Assembly: GCF_007859295.1 (NCBI RefSeq)
Contig: NZ_VOHB01000002.1
Location: 1,427,624-1,491,623, forward strand
Direction of reading: 5' to 3'
DNA: 64,000 nucleotides
Source of the DNA: Planococcus sp. CPCC 101016
Lineage (GTDB): Bacteria > Bacillota > Bacilli > Bacillales_A > Planococcaceae
A program made the translations under genes and the position numbers. The notes beneath the pieces are model-generated. The model saw nothing but the letters and a program-made list of their open reading frames with translations. It ran no database searches and had not been told where the DNA came from. Below, one piece after another: positions 1 through 9,482 of this stretch. The first letter of the stretch is position 1, and every line of letters starts with the position of its first letter.

Positions 1-410
1 ATACGGAACTGGGTCTTGAAGCAGCAATGGCCTATGAACCGGATCAGGTCATACTTGCTGGAGTGACAGGGGGAAGGCTCGATCATTATATGAGCACACT
101 GCACATCATGTATCAATACCAGCAGAAGTTTCCAGCGACTCGTTTTGTTTTGTTGAATAACCAGAACCGTATCCGTTTTCTGAGAACAGGAACACATGTT
201 ATCGAAAAAGACGAACATTACCGCTACATCTCATTTTATCCGTTTGCGGAAGAAGTTGAAGGCCTGACGCTGACCGGGTTTAAATATCCTGTTACCAGCG
301 AAACGATCCCCTTTGGCACTACGCGCTTTGTCAGCAATGAGTTGCTGGGACAAGGGAGTGTGAGCATTCAAAAAGGCTATTGCCTTTTGGTGGAAAGCTC
401 GGATGCGTGA
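1..410 (+). CDS. thiN: Thiamine pyrophosphokinase, C-terminal part (5' end outside window)
   Basis: Transfers pyrophosphate from ATP to thiamine to make thiamine diphosphate in the cytosol. The reading frame is open from base 3, upstream of the first internal ATG at 27, so the gene begins outside the window. The visible part has the family motif GVTGGRLDH near its start, followed by the beta-rich thiamine-binding C-terminal domain. In B. subtilis thiN follows rpe and precedes rpmB, and the same right-hand neighbour is seen here. A strong hairpin lies just after the stop. Confidence 0.88.
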   Translation, partial: TELGLEAAMAYEPDQVILAGVTGGRLDHYMSTLHIMYQYQQKFPATRFVLLNNQNRIRFLRTGTHVIEKDEHYRYISFYPFAEEVEGLTLTGFKYPVTSETIPFGTTRFVSNELLGQGSVSIQKGYCLLVESSDA

Positions 411-423
411 AAGCAGACCCAAC

Positions 424-480
424 AATAAAGAAACAGGCACCCAAAAGGAAAATCCTTTGTCGGTGCCTGTTTCTTTATTT
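424..480 (+). terminator. Rho-independent terminator after thiN
   Basis: Perfect 18-bp inverted repeat (424-441 with 462-479), left arm AATAAAGAAACAGGCACC, 20-nt spacer. The A/T-rich outer stem gives U-rich sequence on either strand, so it may work in both directions between the convergent thiN and rpmB. Confidence 0.8.
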
Positions 481-639
481 AGATTTAACTACGGGGTTCA
501 TTATATGGAGCTTTTTGTGAAATAAGAATTGAAAAGAACACCGCATGCTGACACGCGCCGTTTGGGCAGCTATAGAGGAAATGAGGTGTTAAAGAACGGG
601 TTCTCTATTCATAAGCTTTGTACCTATAACTCTTCTGTT

Positions 640-682
640 GCAAACGAAAAAATGCCGGGCTGATTAGATCAGCACCGGCATT
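640..682 (-). terminator. Rho-independent terminator of rpmB
   Basis: Inverted repeat AATGCCGG/CCGGCATT (651-658 with 675-682) with an inner GCTGAT/ATCAGC stem. On the - strand it is followed by a T run, and it lies 12 bp beyond the rpmB stop. Confidence 0.8.
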
Positions 683-694
683 ATCGATGAGCGA

Positions 695-883
695 TTATAC
701 GCGCTCAACTTTTCCTGATTTCATGGCTCTTGCAGAAACCCATACACGTTTCGGTTTACCGTCTACAAGGATGCGAACTTTTTGAAGGTTTGCTCCCCAT
801 GTACGTTTTGTCGAATTCATCGCGTGCGAACGGGCATTTCCGGCGCGAGCTTTACGTCCACTAATTGCACATACTTTAGGCAT
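695..883 (-). CDS. rpmB: 50S ribosomal protein L28
   Basis: Structural protein of the large ribosomal subunit. The 62-residue length matches the family. The conserved core [16 protein letters not shown] and the C-terminal [12 protein letters not shown] are present. The start has a GGAGGG ribosome site 6-7 nt upstream on the - strand. It is transcribed against its neighbours, as in B. subtilis, and has its own terminator. It is one of only two - strand genes called in the window. Confidence 0.97.
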   Translation of the reverse strand: MPKVCAISGRKARAGNARSHAMNSTKRTWGANLQKVRILVDGKPKRVWVSARAMKSGKVERV

Positions 884-1039
884 GTAAGTCCCTCCTCACA
901 AGTGAAGCTGAAAATTATGATAGAATTTCAGTTCGTTTTTCGTTTCACATACTTTAATAATTTACCACAGACATATCCGGTTTGCAACTAAATTTAGAGG
1001 TCTTTAAAGAAAAAAACCTTTACACCCTAAAACGGCTGC

Positions 1040-1068
1040 TTTTCATCTATAAAGGTTTAAGGTAGAAT
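1040..1068 (+). promoter_or_regulatory. Possible sigma-A promoter for yloU-fakA
   Basis: TAGAAT at 1063-1068 is a good -10 box. The -35 is weak (TTTTCA-like near 1040). It lies about 37 bp before the yloU start and is the best candidate in the divergent rpmB/yloU gap (884-1104), which otherwise shows nothing recognisable. Confidence 0.4.
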
Positions 1069-1104
1069 GAAAAGAGTGAAATAGGACTCAAGGAGGAATT
1101 TTCA

Positions 1105-1467
1105 ATGTCGATTGAATTAAAGAACGAATATGGTCAAATCGATATTTCCAATGATGTAATTGCCCAAATAGCAGGCGGCGCAGCAATCGAATGCTATGGT
1201 ATTGTAGGCATGGCAACGAAACACCAAATACGCGACGGTCTGACGGACATACTTCGCAAAGAAAACTTTGCCAAAGGAGTTCTTGTACGTCAGGAAGATG
1301 AAGATTTGGTTGTAGACATGTATGTCATCATCAGCTATGGAACAAAAATTTCCGAAGTGGCTTATCAAGTCCAGTCCAAAGTAAAATATACCATTAACAA
1401 AACATTAGGCATGTCAGTAAAAGCGGTAAACATTTTTGTCCAGGGAGTTCGTGTAACGAACCCGTAG
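1105..1467 (+). CDS. yloU: Asp23/Gls24 family envelope stress protein (YloU-like)
   Basis: Small Asp23-family protein of 120 residues. The family is linked to the cell envelope and alkaline or cell-wall stress in Gram-positives; the biochemical role is not settled. The typical pattern is visible: IAQIAGGAAIECYGIVGMA near residues 20-40 and KVKYTINKTLGMSVKAVNI near the C-terminus. The start has AGGAGGAA 8 nt upstream. It sits 18 bp before fakA, the usual arrangement in Bacillales, suggesting co-transcription with the fatty acid kinase gene. Confidence 0.88.
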   Translation: MSIELKNEYGQIDISNDVIAQIAGGAAIECYGIVGMATKHQIRDGLTDILRKENFAKGVLVRQEDEDLVVDMYVIISYGTKISEVAYQVQSKVKYTINKTLGMSVKAVNIFVQGVRVTNP

Positions 1468-1485
1468 GAGGAGGAAGAATCGGTT

Positions 1486-3138
1486 ATGAAGTCATTAAAC
1501 GGAGTAAAGTTCGCGGAAATGGTGCAGATGGGATCCCATCATCTTTTTCAAAATGCGGATTATGTTGATGCATTAAATGTATTCCCGGTGCCTGATGGCG
1601 ATACGGGAACAAATATGAATTTATCGATGACTTCTGGAGCAAAAGAAACAAAAGCTCAGGCAGAAGAACATATTGGCAAGACAGCCAGCGCCTTATCGAA
1701 AGGGTTGTTGATGGGGGCACGCGGAAATTCCGGTGTTATTCTTTCACAGCTCTTCAGAGGTTTTGGCAAATATATTGCATCAGAATCGGAATTGACAGCG
1801 CTTAAGTTTGCAGAAGCTCTTCAGCACGGAGTTGAGACAGCTTATAAGGCCGTTATGAAACCGGTCGAAGGAACAATTTTGACAGTGGCGAAGGATGCTG
1901 CTGCCAAAGGCATGGAAGTTTCAAAAACGGAAGAGGATATTATTGTTTGGTTCGAAGCTGTTGTCACAGAAGCAAAGGCCTCTTTGGAGCGGACGCCGGA
2001 CCTCTTGCCGGTTCTAAAAGAAGTGGGTGTCGTCGATAGTGGCGGACAGGGCCTTGTGTATGTATACGAGGGATTCCTGGCTTCATTAAAAGGCGAAGAA
2101 TTGCCAGAGAAACACGCGCATAATTCAATGACGGACCTGGTCAGCGCAGAACACCATAAAAATATAGCCAGTTTCATGGATACAGCCGAAATTGAATTTG
2201 GCTATTGCACGGAGTTTATGGTGAAATTCGAAAAAGGCAAAAAAGAGTTTAACGAAGCTTTGTTTCGTTCTGATTTAAGTGAGTATGGAGATTCGCTTTT
2301 GGTCATTGCCGATGATGAAATTGCAAAAATTCATATCCATTCAGAAGAGCCAGGAAAAGTGCTTACATATGGCCAGGATTACGGAAGCTTAATCAGCATG
2401 AAAATAGAAAATATGCGACAGCAGCATATCGATATTGTAGGTGAAGACTTCCAGAAAAATGCGCCAAAACAGGAAACTGTCCATCCCTATGCAGTAGTAA
2501 CGGTTGCTATGGGCGAAGGAATTGCTGAACTGCTTCGCAGTATTGGTGCTTCTTACGTCATTGAAGGCGGCCAGACGATGAATCCGTCGACCGAAGACAT
2601 CGTCAATGCTATTAAATCAATTGGTGCAGAACGCGTGCTGATCCTGCCGAATAATAAAAACATCATCATGGCAGCAGAGCAGGCGGCTGAGTTATTAGAC
2701 ATCGAAGCGGCTGTCGTTCCGACAAAAGATGTGCCTCAAGGCATGTCGGCATTGCTGGCCTTCAACCCGGGCGCTTCTGTACAGGACAATCAGTCTGCTA
2801 TGACGAGTGCTTCAAAACACGTGAAATCCGGGTCGGTTACATTTGCGGTTCGCGATACATCAATTGATGGAATCGGCATTAAAAAAGATGATTTCATGGG
2901 GATTTCAGAAGGGAAGATTGTGGTTTCAGACAGCAGCCTGGAACGTGTAACTGAAGAACTGGCTAAAAAGCTGGTGGACAGTGACGCTGAAATCGTGACG
3001 ATTTTATTTGGAGAAGATGTGACAGCAGAAGATGCTGAGAAATTAGGCGAATTTATCGAATCGCTTAACAGCGACGTTGAAGTGGAAATCCACAACGGCA
3101 AGCAGCCTTTGTATCCGTTTATCCTGGCTGTCGAATAG
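1486..3138 (+). CDS. fakA: Fatty acid kinase catalytic subunit FakA (YloV, DAK family)
   Basis: Phosphorylates fatty acids bound to a FakB carrier so that exogenous fatty acids can enter phospholipid synthesis. The 550-residue protein has the N-terminal DhaL (DAK2) nucleotide-binding domain with the metal-binding VPDGDTGTNMN at about residues 31-41 and GARGNSGVILSQ near 80, then a C-terminal DegV/DAK1-like half. The start has GGAGGAGG upstream. No FakB (DegV-family) gene lies in the window, so the carrier must be encoded elsewhere. A terminator follows. Confidence 0.92.
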   Translation: MKSLNGVKFAEMVQMGSHHLFQNADYVDALNVFPVPDGDTGTNMNLSMTSGAKETKAQAEEHIGKTASALSKGLLMGARGNSGVILSQLFRGFGKYIASESELTALKFAEALQHGVETAYKAVMKPVEGTILTVAKDAAAKGMEVSKTEEDIIVWFEAVVTEAKASLERTPDLLPVLKEVGVVDSGGQGLVYVYEGFLASLKGEELPEKHAHNSMTDLVSAEHHKNIASFMDTAEIEFGYCTEFMVKFEKGKKEFNEALFRSDLSEYGDSLLVIADDEIAKIHIHSEEPGKVLTYGQDYGSLISMKIENMRQQHIDIVGEDFQKNAPKQETVHPYAVVTVAMGEGIAELLRSIGASYVIEGGQTMNPSTEDIVNAIKSIGAERVLILPNNKNIIMAAEQAAELLDIEAAVVPTKDVPQGMSALLAFNPGASVQDNQSAMTSASKHVKSGSVTFAVRDTSIDGIGIKKDDFMGISEGKIVVSDSSLERVTEELAKKLVDSDAEIVTILFGEDVTAEDAEKLGEFIESLNSDVEVEIHNGKQPLYPFILAVE

Positions 3139-3177
3139 GTTTTCTTAACGTTTTATCAATATAACCAAAAAGCTAAG

Positions 3178-3210
3178 GCGCATACGGATGTATGCGCTTT
3201 TTTTATTTTT
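3178..3210 (+). terminator. Terminator after fakA
   Basis: GCGCATAC/GTATGCGC stem (3178-3185, 3190-3197), GGAT loop, then a seven-T run. Confidence 0.88.
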
Positions 3211-3237
3211 GTTTAATATGTCGAAATCATGTAAACT
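3209..3237 (+). promoter_or_regulatory. Possible promoter for sdaAB-sdaAA
   Basis: TTGTTT (3209-3214), 17-nt spacer, TAAACT (3232-3237), 37 bp before the sdaAB start. The -35 sits at the end of the fakA terminator T tract. Confidence 0.4.
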
Positions 3238-3273
3238 ACTAGTATACGTAACCGAAAGTGAGGGGTTTGAGCC

Positions 3274-3936
3274 ATGAAGTTCAAATCTGTTTTTGATATA
3301 ATCGGCCCGGTCATGATCGGGCCATCTTCTTCGCATACTGCGGGAGCAGCCCGCATCGGAAGAGTAGCGAGAGATTTGTTTGGAAGACAGCCGGAATGGG
3401 CGAAAGTGCACCTTTATGGTTCTTTTGCAGAAACCTATAAGGGGCACAGCACAGATGTAGCCATCATCGGTGGTTTACTAGATTACGATACTTTTGATGA
3501 ACGCATCAAAACTTCATTTGAGGAAGCACAAAAAGCGGGGATGTCTTACGAATTCATCCCGGAGACCGGTCATGTCGACCATCCGAATACTGCACGAATC
3601 GTCATTGGAGATAAAGACGCTGAAATGTCGATGATGGGAATATCAATTGGCGGCGGAAAAATAGAAATTACGGAGTTAAATGGTTTTCCGCTTCGTTTAT
3701 CCGGAAATCACCCGGCCATTCTCGTCGTCCATGAAGACCGTTCAGGTTGTATTGCAAATGTCGCCAACTGCCTATACAAATACGATATCAATATTGGCCA
3801 TATGGAAGTGTCGAGGAAAGAAAAAGGGCGTATGGCATTGATGGTCATCGAAGTGGATCAAAATGTGGATAAAGAAGTGATGGACGAATTGACAGAACTT
3901 CCGAATATCACACAGGTAACAAGAATCGCCGATTAA
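3274..3936 (+). CDS. sdaAB: L-serine dehydratase, beta subunit
   Basis: With SdaAA it deaminates L-serine to pyruvate and ammonia in an iron-sulfur enzyme. The 220-residue protein opens with the beta-subunit motif DIIGPVMIGPSSSHTAGAAR (residues 6-25) and ends in an ACT domain (from about residue 148, LVVHEDRSGCIANVAN onward) that in this family senses amino acids. A GAGGGG ribosome site precedes the ATG. It is followed after 16 bp by sdaAA, the two-gene arrangement usual in Bacillales. Confidence 0.95.
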   Translation: MKFKSVFDIIGPVMIGPSSSHTAGAARIGRVARDLFGRQPEWAKVHLYGSFAETYKGHSTDVAIIGGLLDYDTFDERIKTSFEEAQKAGMSYEFIPETGHVDHPNTARIVIGDKDAEMSMMGISIGGGKIEITELNGFPLRLSGNHPAILVVHEDRSGCIANVANCLYKYDINIGHMEVSRKEKGRMALMVIEVDQNVDKEVMDELTELPNITQVTRIAD

Positions 3937-3952
3937 ATTGGAGGGTATAACG

Positions 3953-4852
3953 ATGGAAGCTCTATTCCGTAATGTAAGAGAATTGGTTGAACGGGCCGAA
4001 AAAGAACAGAAATTGATTTCTGAAATCATGATTGAACAGGAAATTCTCATGACGAACCGTTCACGTGAAGATATTATGATCCAGATGGACCGTAATTTGA
4101 CGGTCATGGAAGAAGCAGTGGAAAAAGGGCTAAAAGGCGTTCATTCAGTTTCAGGTTTAACAGGTGGAGATGCCGTATTATTGCAGGCTTACCGGGAAAA
4201 AGGCAATACCCTTTCCGGAGATCTGCTTCTTGATGCCGTCAGCAAAGCAGTAGCGACCAATGAAGTCAACGCAGCGATGGGGACTATTTGTGCAACGCCG
4301 ACAGCAGGATCTGCGGGCGTTGTGCCAGGTACTTTATTTGCTGTAAAAAATAAATTAAATCCGACAAGAGAGCAAATGATTCGTTACTTATTCACTGCTG
4401 GAGCTTTTGGGTTTGTAGTTGCCAATAATGCTTCGATTTCGGGTGCTGCCGGCGGTTGCCAGGCAGAAGTAGGATCGGCAGCTGGAATGGCATCAGCGGC
4501 TATTATTGAAATGGCTGGCGGTACTCCTCAGCAAAGTTCGGAAGCATTTGCCATCACGATGAAAAACATGCTTGGCCTCGTCTGCGATCCAGTGGCGGGA
4601 TTAGTGGAAGTGCCTTGCGTGAAACGTAATGCGATGGGGGCAGCTAACGCAGTTGTAGCTGCAGACATGGCGTTAGCCGGTGTCACCAGCCGCATTCCGT
4701 GCGATGAAGTCATTGGCGCGATGTTTGAAATCGGCCAATCCATGCCGAGTGCGTTAAGAGAAACCGCAAAAGGCGGACTTGCCGCAACTCCTACTGGGAA
4801 ATGGCTTGAGTCCAAAATTTTCGGAGGAGCAGTTGTTGGAAGTGGGCAGTAG
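3953..4852 (+). CDS. sdaAA: L-serine dehydratase, iron-sulfur alpha subunit
   Basis: Catalytic subunit of the [4Fe-4S] serine dehydratase. Cysteines occur in the conserved contexts CATPTAGSAG, AAGGCQAEVGSAAG and LVCDPVAGLVEVPC. An upstream in-frame TTG (3938) exists, but the ATG at 3953 has GGAGGG 7 nt before it and gives 299 residues, the usual size, so I take that start. The 3' end overlaps the preferred recG start by 17 bp. Confidence 0.95.
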   Translation: MEALFRNVRELVERAEKEQKLISEIMIEQEILMTNRSREDIMIQMDRNLTVMEEAVEKGLKGVHSVSGLTGGDAVLLQAYREKGNTLSGDLLLDAVSKAVATNEVNAAMGTICATPTAGSAGVVPGTLFAVKNKLNPTREQMIRYLFTAGAFGFVVANNASISGAAGGCQAEVGSAAGMASAAIIEMAGGTPQQSSEAFAITMKNMLGLVCDPVAGLVEVPCVKRNAMGAANAVVAADMALAGVTSRIPCDEVIGAMFEIGQSMPSALRETAKGGLAATPTGKWLESKIFGGAVVGSGQ

Positions 4853-6884
4853 AGATTCGGTCGCCACATTAAAAGGTGTAGGTAAGCAAGCTGCTGAAAC
4901 CCTGCAGGAAATGAGAATTGAGACGATACATGACCTGATCATGACATTTCCGTATCGCCATGAAGATTTTCAATTAAAAGATCTGGCTGATACGCCTCAT
5001 AATGAACGCGTTACAGTGGAGGGAAGGGTCGAAAGCGAGCCTTCCGTCCTTTTTTTAGGCAAGAAAAAATCCCGAACTCAAGTTCGGGTGTTGGTTGGCC
5101 GCCATTTGGTCAAAGCTATCTTTTTTAATCAACCATATGTCAAAGCCAAGCTGCATCTAGGAGAAATCATCACGTTGACTGGCAAATGGGACCGTGGCCG
5201 TCAAGTCATCACAGTATCAAGCCACTCGATTGGCCCACGCACAGATGGAGCGGATTTCGAACCAGTTTATAGCCTGAAGGGCAGCATCCATCAAAAAACT
5301 TTCCGTAAGCTGATGAGACAAGCCTTGGATTTGGCGAAAGAGGATGTAGAAGATTGCTTGCCGAAAAGTTTAATCGAAGCTTATCAATTAGCTCCGATAC
5401 AACAAGCTCTGGAATGGGTTCACTTTCCTCCGGATGGTGAAGCGGTCAAACAGGCACGCAGGCGCTTTGTCTACGAGGAACTTTTGATTTTTCAATTAAA
5501 AATGCAAGCACTGCGCAAGAAAAACCGCGAGGAGGAAGGCGGCTCTTTCATTGATTACGACTTAGAGCGCTTGAAGGCATTCATCGATGACTTGCCTTTC
5601 GATTTGACCGCTGCACAAAAACGGGTGGTCAACGAGATTTGCAAGGATATGAAAGAGCCGTTCCGTATGAACCGTTTGTTGCAGGGAGATGTTGGTTCCG
5701 GTAAAACAGTAGTGGCAGCAATTGCTTTATATGCAGCTCACACTGCTGGTCTTCAGGGTGCTCTAATGGCGCCAACTGAGATTTTGGCTGAACAGCATGC
5801 CAATACGCTGGAGCAGTGGTTCCGTCCATTTTCGCTGAATATTGCGCTGTTGACAGGTTCAGTAAAAGGCAAAAAGCGGCAATTGATTTTGCAGCAACTG
5901 GCAGCAGGTGAAATTGATCTTTTGATCGGCACGCATGCATTGATCCAACCTGAAGTGCAATTCCATAAATTAGGACTCGTCATTACGGATGAACAACATC
6001 GTTTTGGTGTAGACCAGCGCCGTGTGCTAAAGGACAAGGGCTATAACCCCGATGTTCTGTTCATGACGGCGACACCGATTCCACGGACACTGGCGATTTC
6101 TGCCTTTGGTGAAATGGATGTATCGGTTATTGACGAGATGCCGGTCGGACGTAAAGAGATTGAAACTTATTGGATGAAAAAAGACATGTTCGGTAAAATT
6201 GTCGGTAGGATGGAAAAAGAGCTGGCTGCTGGCAGGCAGGCTTATGTCATCTGTCCGCTGATTGAGGAATCGGATAAACTGGATTATCAAAATGCGGTGG
6301 ACCTGTTTCAGCAGCTGGCGATGTATTTCAAAGACCGGTTTACGGTCGGCTTAATGCATGGACGCCTGCATTCGGACGAAAAAGAACAGACCATGCGTGA
6401 GTTCACAGAAGGCAAGATTGATGTATTGGTATCAACGACTGTTGTAGAAGTTGGCGTCAATGTGCCAAATGCTTCGTTCATGCTCATTTATGATGCGGAA
6501 CGTTTTGGTTTATCTCAGCTGCACCAATTACGGGGACGTGTCGGACGGGGCAGCGAGCAGTCCTATTGTGTCCTGTTGGCGGATCCAAAAACGGAAATCG
6601 GCAAGGAACGCATGGCGACGATGACCGAAACTAATGATGGCTTCGTACTGGCTGAAAAGGATCTGCAGCTGAGAGGTCCGGGTGACTTTTTCGGCCGTAA
6701 ACAAAGCGGTATTCCGGAATTTAAAATGGCCGATCTGGTACATGATTACCGGGCACTCGAGGCTGCTAGAAAAGATGCCGAGAAACTGATCAGCAGTGAA
6801 GAATTCTGGCGTGCCGAAGATATGCGTTGCCTGCGGCAGCAAATAGAAGAGTCTGGTGTGTTATCGGGTGGAAGATTGGATTAA
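4836..6884 (+). CDS. recG: ATP-dependent DNA helicase RecG
   Basis: Remodels stalled replication forks and branched DNA during repair and recombination. An OB-fold wedge domain lies in the first about 150 residues, then two helicase domains with Walker A GDVGSGKT (284-291), the DEQH box in VITDEQHRFG, TATPIPRTLA, and a conserved C-terminus with QLHQLRGRVGRG. The frame is open further upstream inside sdaAA, but the TTG at 4836 has GGAGGAG 6 nt before it and yields 682 residues, the B. subtilis RecG length. TTG 4833 and GTG 4842 are alternatives. The overlap with sdaAA suggests translational coupling. Confidence 0.96.
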   Translation: MEVGSRDSVATLKGVGKQAAETLQEMRIETIHDLIMTFPYRHEDFQLKDLADTPHNERVTVEGRVESEPSVLFLGKKKSRTQVRVLVGRHLVKAIFFNQPYVKAKLHLGEIITLTGKWDRGRQVITVSSHSIGPRTDGADFEPVYSLKGSIHQKTFRKLMRQALDLAKEDVEDCLPKSLIEAYQLAPIQQALEWVHFPPDGEAVKQARRRFVYEELLIFQLKMQALRKKNREEEGGSFIDYDLERLKAFIDDLPFDLTAAQKRVVNEICKDMKEPFRMNRLLQGDVGSGKTVVAAIALYAAHTAGLQGALMAPTEILAEQHANTLEQWFRPFSLNIALLTGSVKGKKRQLILQQLAAGEIDLLIGTHALIQPEVQFHKLGLVITDEQHRFGVDQRRVLKDKGYNPDVLFMTATPIPRTLAISAFGEMDVSVIDEMPVGRKEIETYWMKKDMFGKIVGRMEKELAAGRQAYVICPLIEESDKLDYQNAVDLFQQLAMYFKDRFTVGLMHGRLHSDEKEQTMREFTEGKIDVLVSTTVVEVGVNVPNASFMLIYDAERFGLSQLHQLRGRVGRGSEQSYCVLLADPKTEIGKERMATMTETNDGFVLAEKDLQLRGPGDFFGRKQSGIPEFKMADLVHDYRALEAARKDAEKLISSEEFWRAEDMRCLRQQIEESGVLSGGRLD

Positions 6885-6923
6885 GAATGCAGGGATTATG
6901 ATTTTCCTTGCATTCTTTTTTTG
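6885..6923 (+). terminator. Terminator after recG
   Basis: Stem GAATGCAGGG (6885-6894) with CCTTGCATTC (6906-6915), one wobble pair, then seven Ts. The right arm doubles as the -35 region of the fapR promoter. Confidence 0.85.
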
Positions 6924-6958
6924 TTATTTATATACTCATATTAGTACCAAGTGCTAAT
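6908..6958 (+). promoter_or_regulatory. fapR promoter with FapR operator
   Basis: TTGCAT (6908-6913), 17-nt spacer, TATACT (6931-6936) make a good sigma-A promoter. The palindrome ATTAGTACCAAGTGCTAAT (6940-6958) closely fits the known FapR operator (TTAGTACCTAGTCTTAAT type) and covers the expected start of transcription. It explains control of the lipid operon by FapR, released by malonyl-CoA. Confidence 0.85.
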
Positions 6959-6974
6959 AGCGGGCGGTGACATA

Positions 6975-7559
6975 GTGAAAAGACCGAAAAAACAGCGGCA
7001 ACAGGCGTTAAAAGATTCGATAAAAGAGAATCCTTTTGTGACGGACGAAGAACTATCGAATGAATTTGACGTCAGTGTGCAAACAATCCGGCTGGATCGG
7101 ATGGAGCTTGCCATTCCGGAACTGCGGGAACGCATTAAACATGTAGCCGTGAAGACATTTGAAGACGAAGTGAAGTCTCTGCCGATCGACGAAGTAATCG
7201 GAGAGATTATCGATATCGAACTGGACAAAAAAGCATTATCAATTTTCGATGTAAAACCGGAGCATGTCTTCCAGCGCAACAAGATAGCCAGAGGTCATCA
7301 TTTATTCGCGCAAGCTAATTCTTTAGCGGTTGCAGTGATGAACGAAGAATTGGCATTGACCGTTAAATCGGAACTGCAGTTTTTGCGTCCGGTTACAGCC
7401 GGCCAGCGAGTCGTTGCAAAAGCGGAAGTGATTGAAAGCCATCCTGAAAAAAACAGGGCATTTGTAAAAGTGGTATCTTCAGTCGAACAATTGACGGTTT
7501 TTATCGGTACATTTGAAATGTATCGTATGACAGAGCAAAGTGAAGGTGACACAGAATGA
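6975..7559 (+). CDS. fapR: Transcription factor FapR, fatty acid and phospholipid regulator
   Basis: Repressor of lipid synthesis genes, relieved by malonyl-CoA binding. The N-terminal DeoR-type helix-turn-helix (about residues 17-42, with [20 protein letters not shown]) is followed by a linker helix and a C-terminal hot-dog domain that includes [17 protein letters not shown]. An upstream in-frame GTG at 6951 lies inside the operator and cannot be the start. The GTG at 6975 has GGCGGTGA upstream and gives 194 residues, near the family size. It is first in the operon and autoregulated by the operator upstream. Confidence 0.95.
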   Translation: MKRPKKQRQQALKDSIKENPFVTDEELSNEFDVSVQTIRLDRMELAIPELRERIKHVAVKTFEDEVKSLPIDEVIGEIIDIELDKKALSIFDVKPEHVFQRNKIARGHHLFAQANSLAVAVMNEELALTVKSELQFLRPVTAGQRVVAKAEVIESHPEKNRAFVKVVSSVEQLTVFIGTFEMYRMTEQSEGDTE

Positions 7560-8554
7560 AAATAGCTGTAGATGCGATGGGTGGAGACAACGCCCCGAAA
7601 GAAATTATCGCCGGAGTATATAAAGCATTGGAAGAGTTTGTGGATGTAGAAATCCAGCTTTTCGGACATCAGGAAAAGATGCAGGAATTCTTGAAGGAAC
7701 ATGAGCGCCTGACAATCGTCCATTGTGAGGAAGTCATTGAATCGGAAGATGACCCGGTCCGTTCAGTCAAGCGGAAAAAAGATGCTTCCATGGTCCGGAT
7801 GGCGCAAGCGGTAAAAGATGGAGCGGCAGATGCTTGTGTATCTGCTGGCAATACAGGAGCGCTTATGTCAGCAGGACTGTTTATCGTGGGTCGTATCGAG
7901 GGAGTTGATCGTCCGGCACTGGCGCCAACTTTGCCGACCATTGACGGCAAAGGATTCGTTATGCTGGATATGGGAGCCAATGCAGAAGCCCGTCCTGAAC
8001 ATCTCGTGCAATATGCAATAATGGGAAGCATCTATGCCGAAAAAGTTCGTGGAATTCAAAAGCCGACAGTCGGCTTGTTGAATATTGGAACAGAAGAAAA
8101 AAAAGGCAATGATTTGACGAAAGCCGCTTTTCCTTTATTAAAAGAAGCGCCAGTCAATTTTATCGGCAATGTGGAATCGCGCGATTTGCTGAACGGCGTG
8201 GCCGATGTGGTCGTCACCGACGGCTTTACTGGAAATATGGTATTGAAGACGATCGAAGGTACGGCAATGAATGTCTTTTCGATGATTAAAGAGGTCTTTA
8301 TGACTTCTGCCAAAACAAAAGTGGCGGCTTTTCTGGTCAAAGACAACATCAAGGGTCTGAAAGGTATGCTGGATTACAGCGAATACGGCGGAGCAGGACT
8401 GTTCGGCTTAAAGGCGCCAGTCATTAAAGCGCACGGATCGTCAAATGCTACCGCCTTATTCAATGCCATCCGCCAAACACGGACAATGGTGGAATACGAT
8501 GTAACGGGCACAATATACAGTACGCTGAAAAAGGAGACAACAAATGAAGACTAA
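7556..8554 (+). CDS. plsX: Phosphate acyltransferase PlsX
   Basis: Converts acyl-ACP and phosphate to acyl-phosphate, the donor for the first glycerol-3-phosphate acylation, as a peripheral membrane protein. The N-terminal signature [14 protein letters not shown] and the motifs [12 protein letters not shown] and [14 protein letters not shown] are present. Length is 332 residues against 333 in B. subtilis. It overlaps fapR by 4 bp (ATGA), indicating coupled translation. Confidence 0.97.
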   Translation: MKIAVDAMGGDNAPKEIIAGVYKALEEFVDVEIQLFGHQEKMQEFLKEHERLTIVHCEEVIESEDDPVRSVKRKKDASMVRMAQAVKDGAADACVSAGNTGALMSAGLFIVGRIEGVDRPALAPTLPTIDGKGFVMLDMGANAEARPEHLVQYAIMGSIYAEKVRGIQKPTVGLLNIGTEEKKGNDLTKAAFPLLKEAPVNFIGNVESRDLLNGVADVVVTDGFTGNMVLKTIEGTAMNVFSMIKEVFMTSAKTKVAAFLVKDNIKGLKGMLDYSEYGGAGLFGLKAPVIKAHGSSNATALFNAIRQTRTMVEYDVTGTIYSTLKKETTNED

Positions 8555-9482
8555 GATTGCATTTATCTATCCAGGCCAAGGATCGCAGACAGTCGGAATG
8601 GGCGAAAGCTTTTTGGCAGATGACACGAGCCGCAACTTCTTTGAAAGTGCAGATCAGGCACTCGACTTGAAATTGTCTAAACTGATGCTTGAAGGACCAC
8701 AAGAAGAGTTGACACTTACTTATCATGCCCAACCGGCGTTATTGACAGTTAGTTCGATGATCACGGAAAGGTTGATTCGTGCTGGCATTAGACCCGATTA
8801 TACAGCTGGTCACAGTCTTGGTGAATACAGCGCACTTGTGACTTCAAATGTGATGGAATTCCCAACAGCGGTCAATATTGTACATAAACGCGGGTTATTC
8901 ATGAATACCGCATTTCCGGCAGGAGAAGGCACGATGGCAGCTATTCTCGGCATGGAAAGTGAAGAGCTGGAAAAAGTGACGAATGAAGTTACGGACACTA
9001 CCGGTGTTGTTCAGTTGGCCAATTTAAACTGTCCAGGACAAATCGTGATTTCCGGAACAAAAGCAGGAGTTGAGCAAGCTTGCCTGGTCGCCAAAGAACG
9101 AGGCGCTAAACGGGCAATTCCTCTTGACGTCAGCGGTCCTTTTCATTCAGAACTCATGCGTTCGGCTTCGCAGGATTTAGCAAAAGAATTGAGCGGTGCT
9201 TTCCTATTGGACGCTAAAGTGCCGGTAATTTCCAATGTTACAGCTAAATCGGAAACCAACGCTACACAAATACAGGATCTTCTAGTCCGTCAGTTGTATT
9301 CACCGGTTCTGTGGGAACAGTCAGTACGTGAGATGATTGACCTTGGAGTGACGGTATTTGTCGAAATTGGACCTGGAAAAGTACTGAGTGGTCTTGTGAA
9401 GAAAATTGACCGTTCAGTGAAAACTTTGCCGGTCTATGACCTGGAGTCATTTGAAAAAGCGGTAGAGGAGTTGGCGAAATGA
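8544..9482 (+). CDS. fabD: Malonyl-CoA:ACP transacylase FabD
   Basis: Moves malonyl from CoA to acyl carrier protein, starting chain elongation in type II fatty acid synthesis. The 312-residue protein shows FIYPGQGSQ at the N-terminus, the catalytic serine in [10 protein letters not shown] (Ser91), the substrate-binding arginine Arg116, and the catalytic histidine in GPFHSELM (His201). AAGGAG precedes the ATG. It overlaps plsX by 11 bp. By depleting malonyl-CoA this enzyme acts on the signal that FapR reads. Confidence 0.97.
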   Translation: MKTKIAFIYPGQGSQTVGMGESFLADDTSRNFFESADQALDLKLSKLMLEGPQEELTLTYHAQPALLTVSSMITERLIRAGIRPDYTAGHSLGEYSALVTSNVMEFPTAVNIVHKRGLFMNTAFPAGEGTMAAILGMESEELEKVTNEVTDTTGVVQLANLNCPGQIVISGTKAGVEQACLVAKERGAKRAIPLDVSGPFHSELMRSASQDLAKELSGAFLLDAKVPVISNVTAKSETNATQIQDLLVRQLYSPVLWEQSVREMIDLGVTVFVEIGPGKVLSGLVKKIDRSVKTLPVYDLESFEKAVEELAK

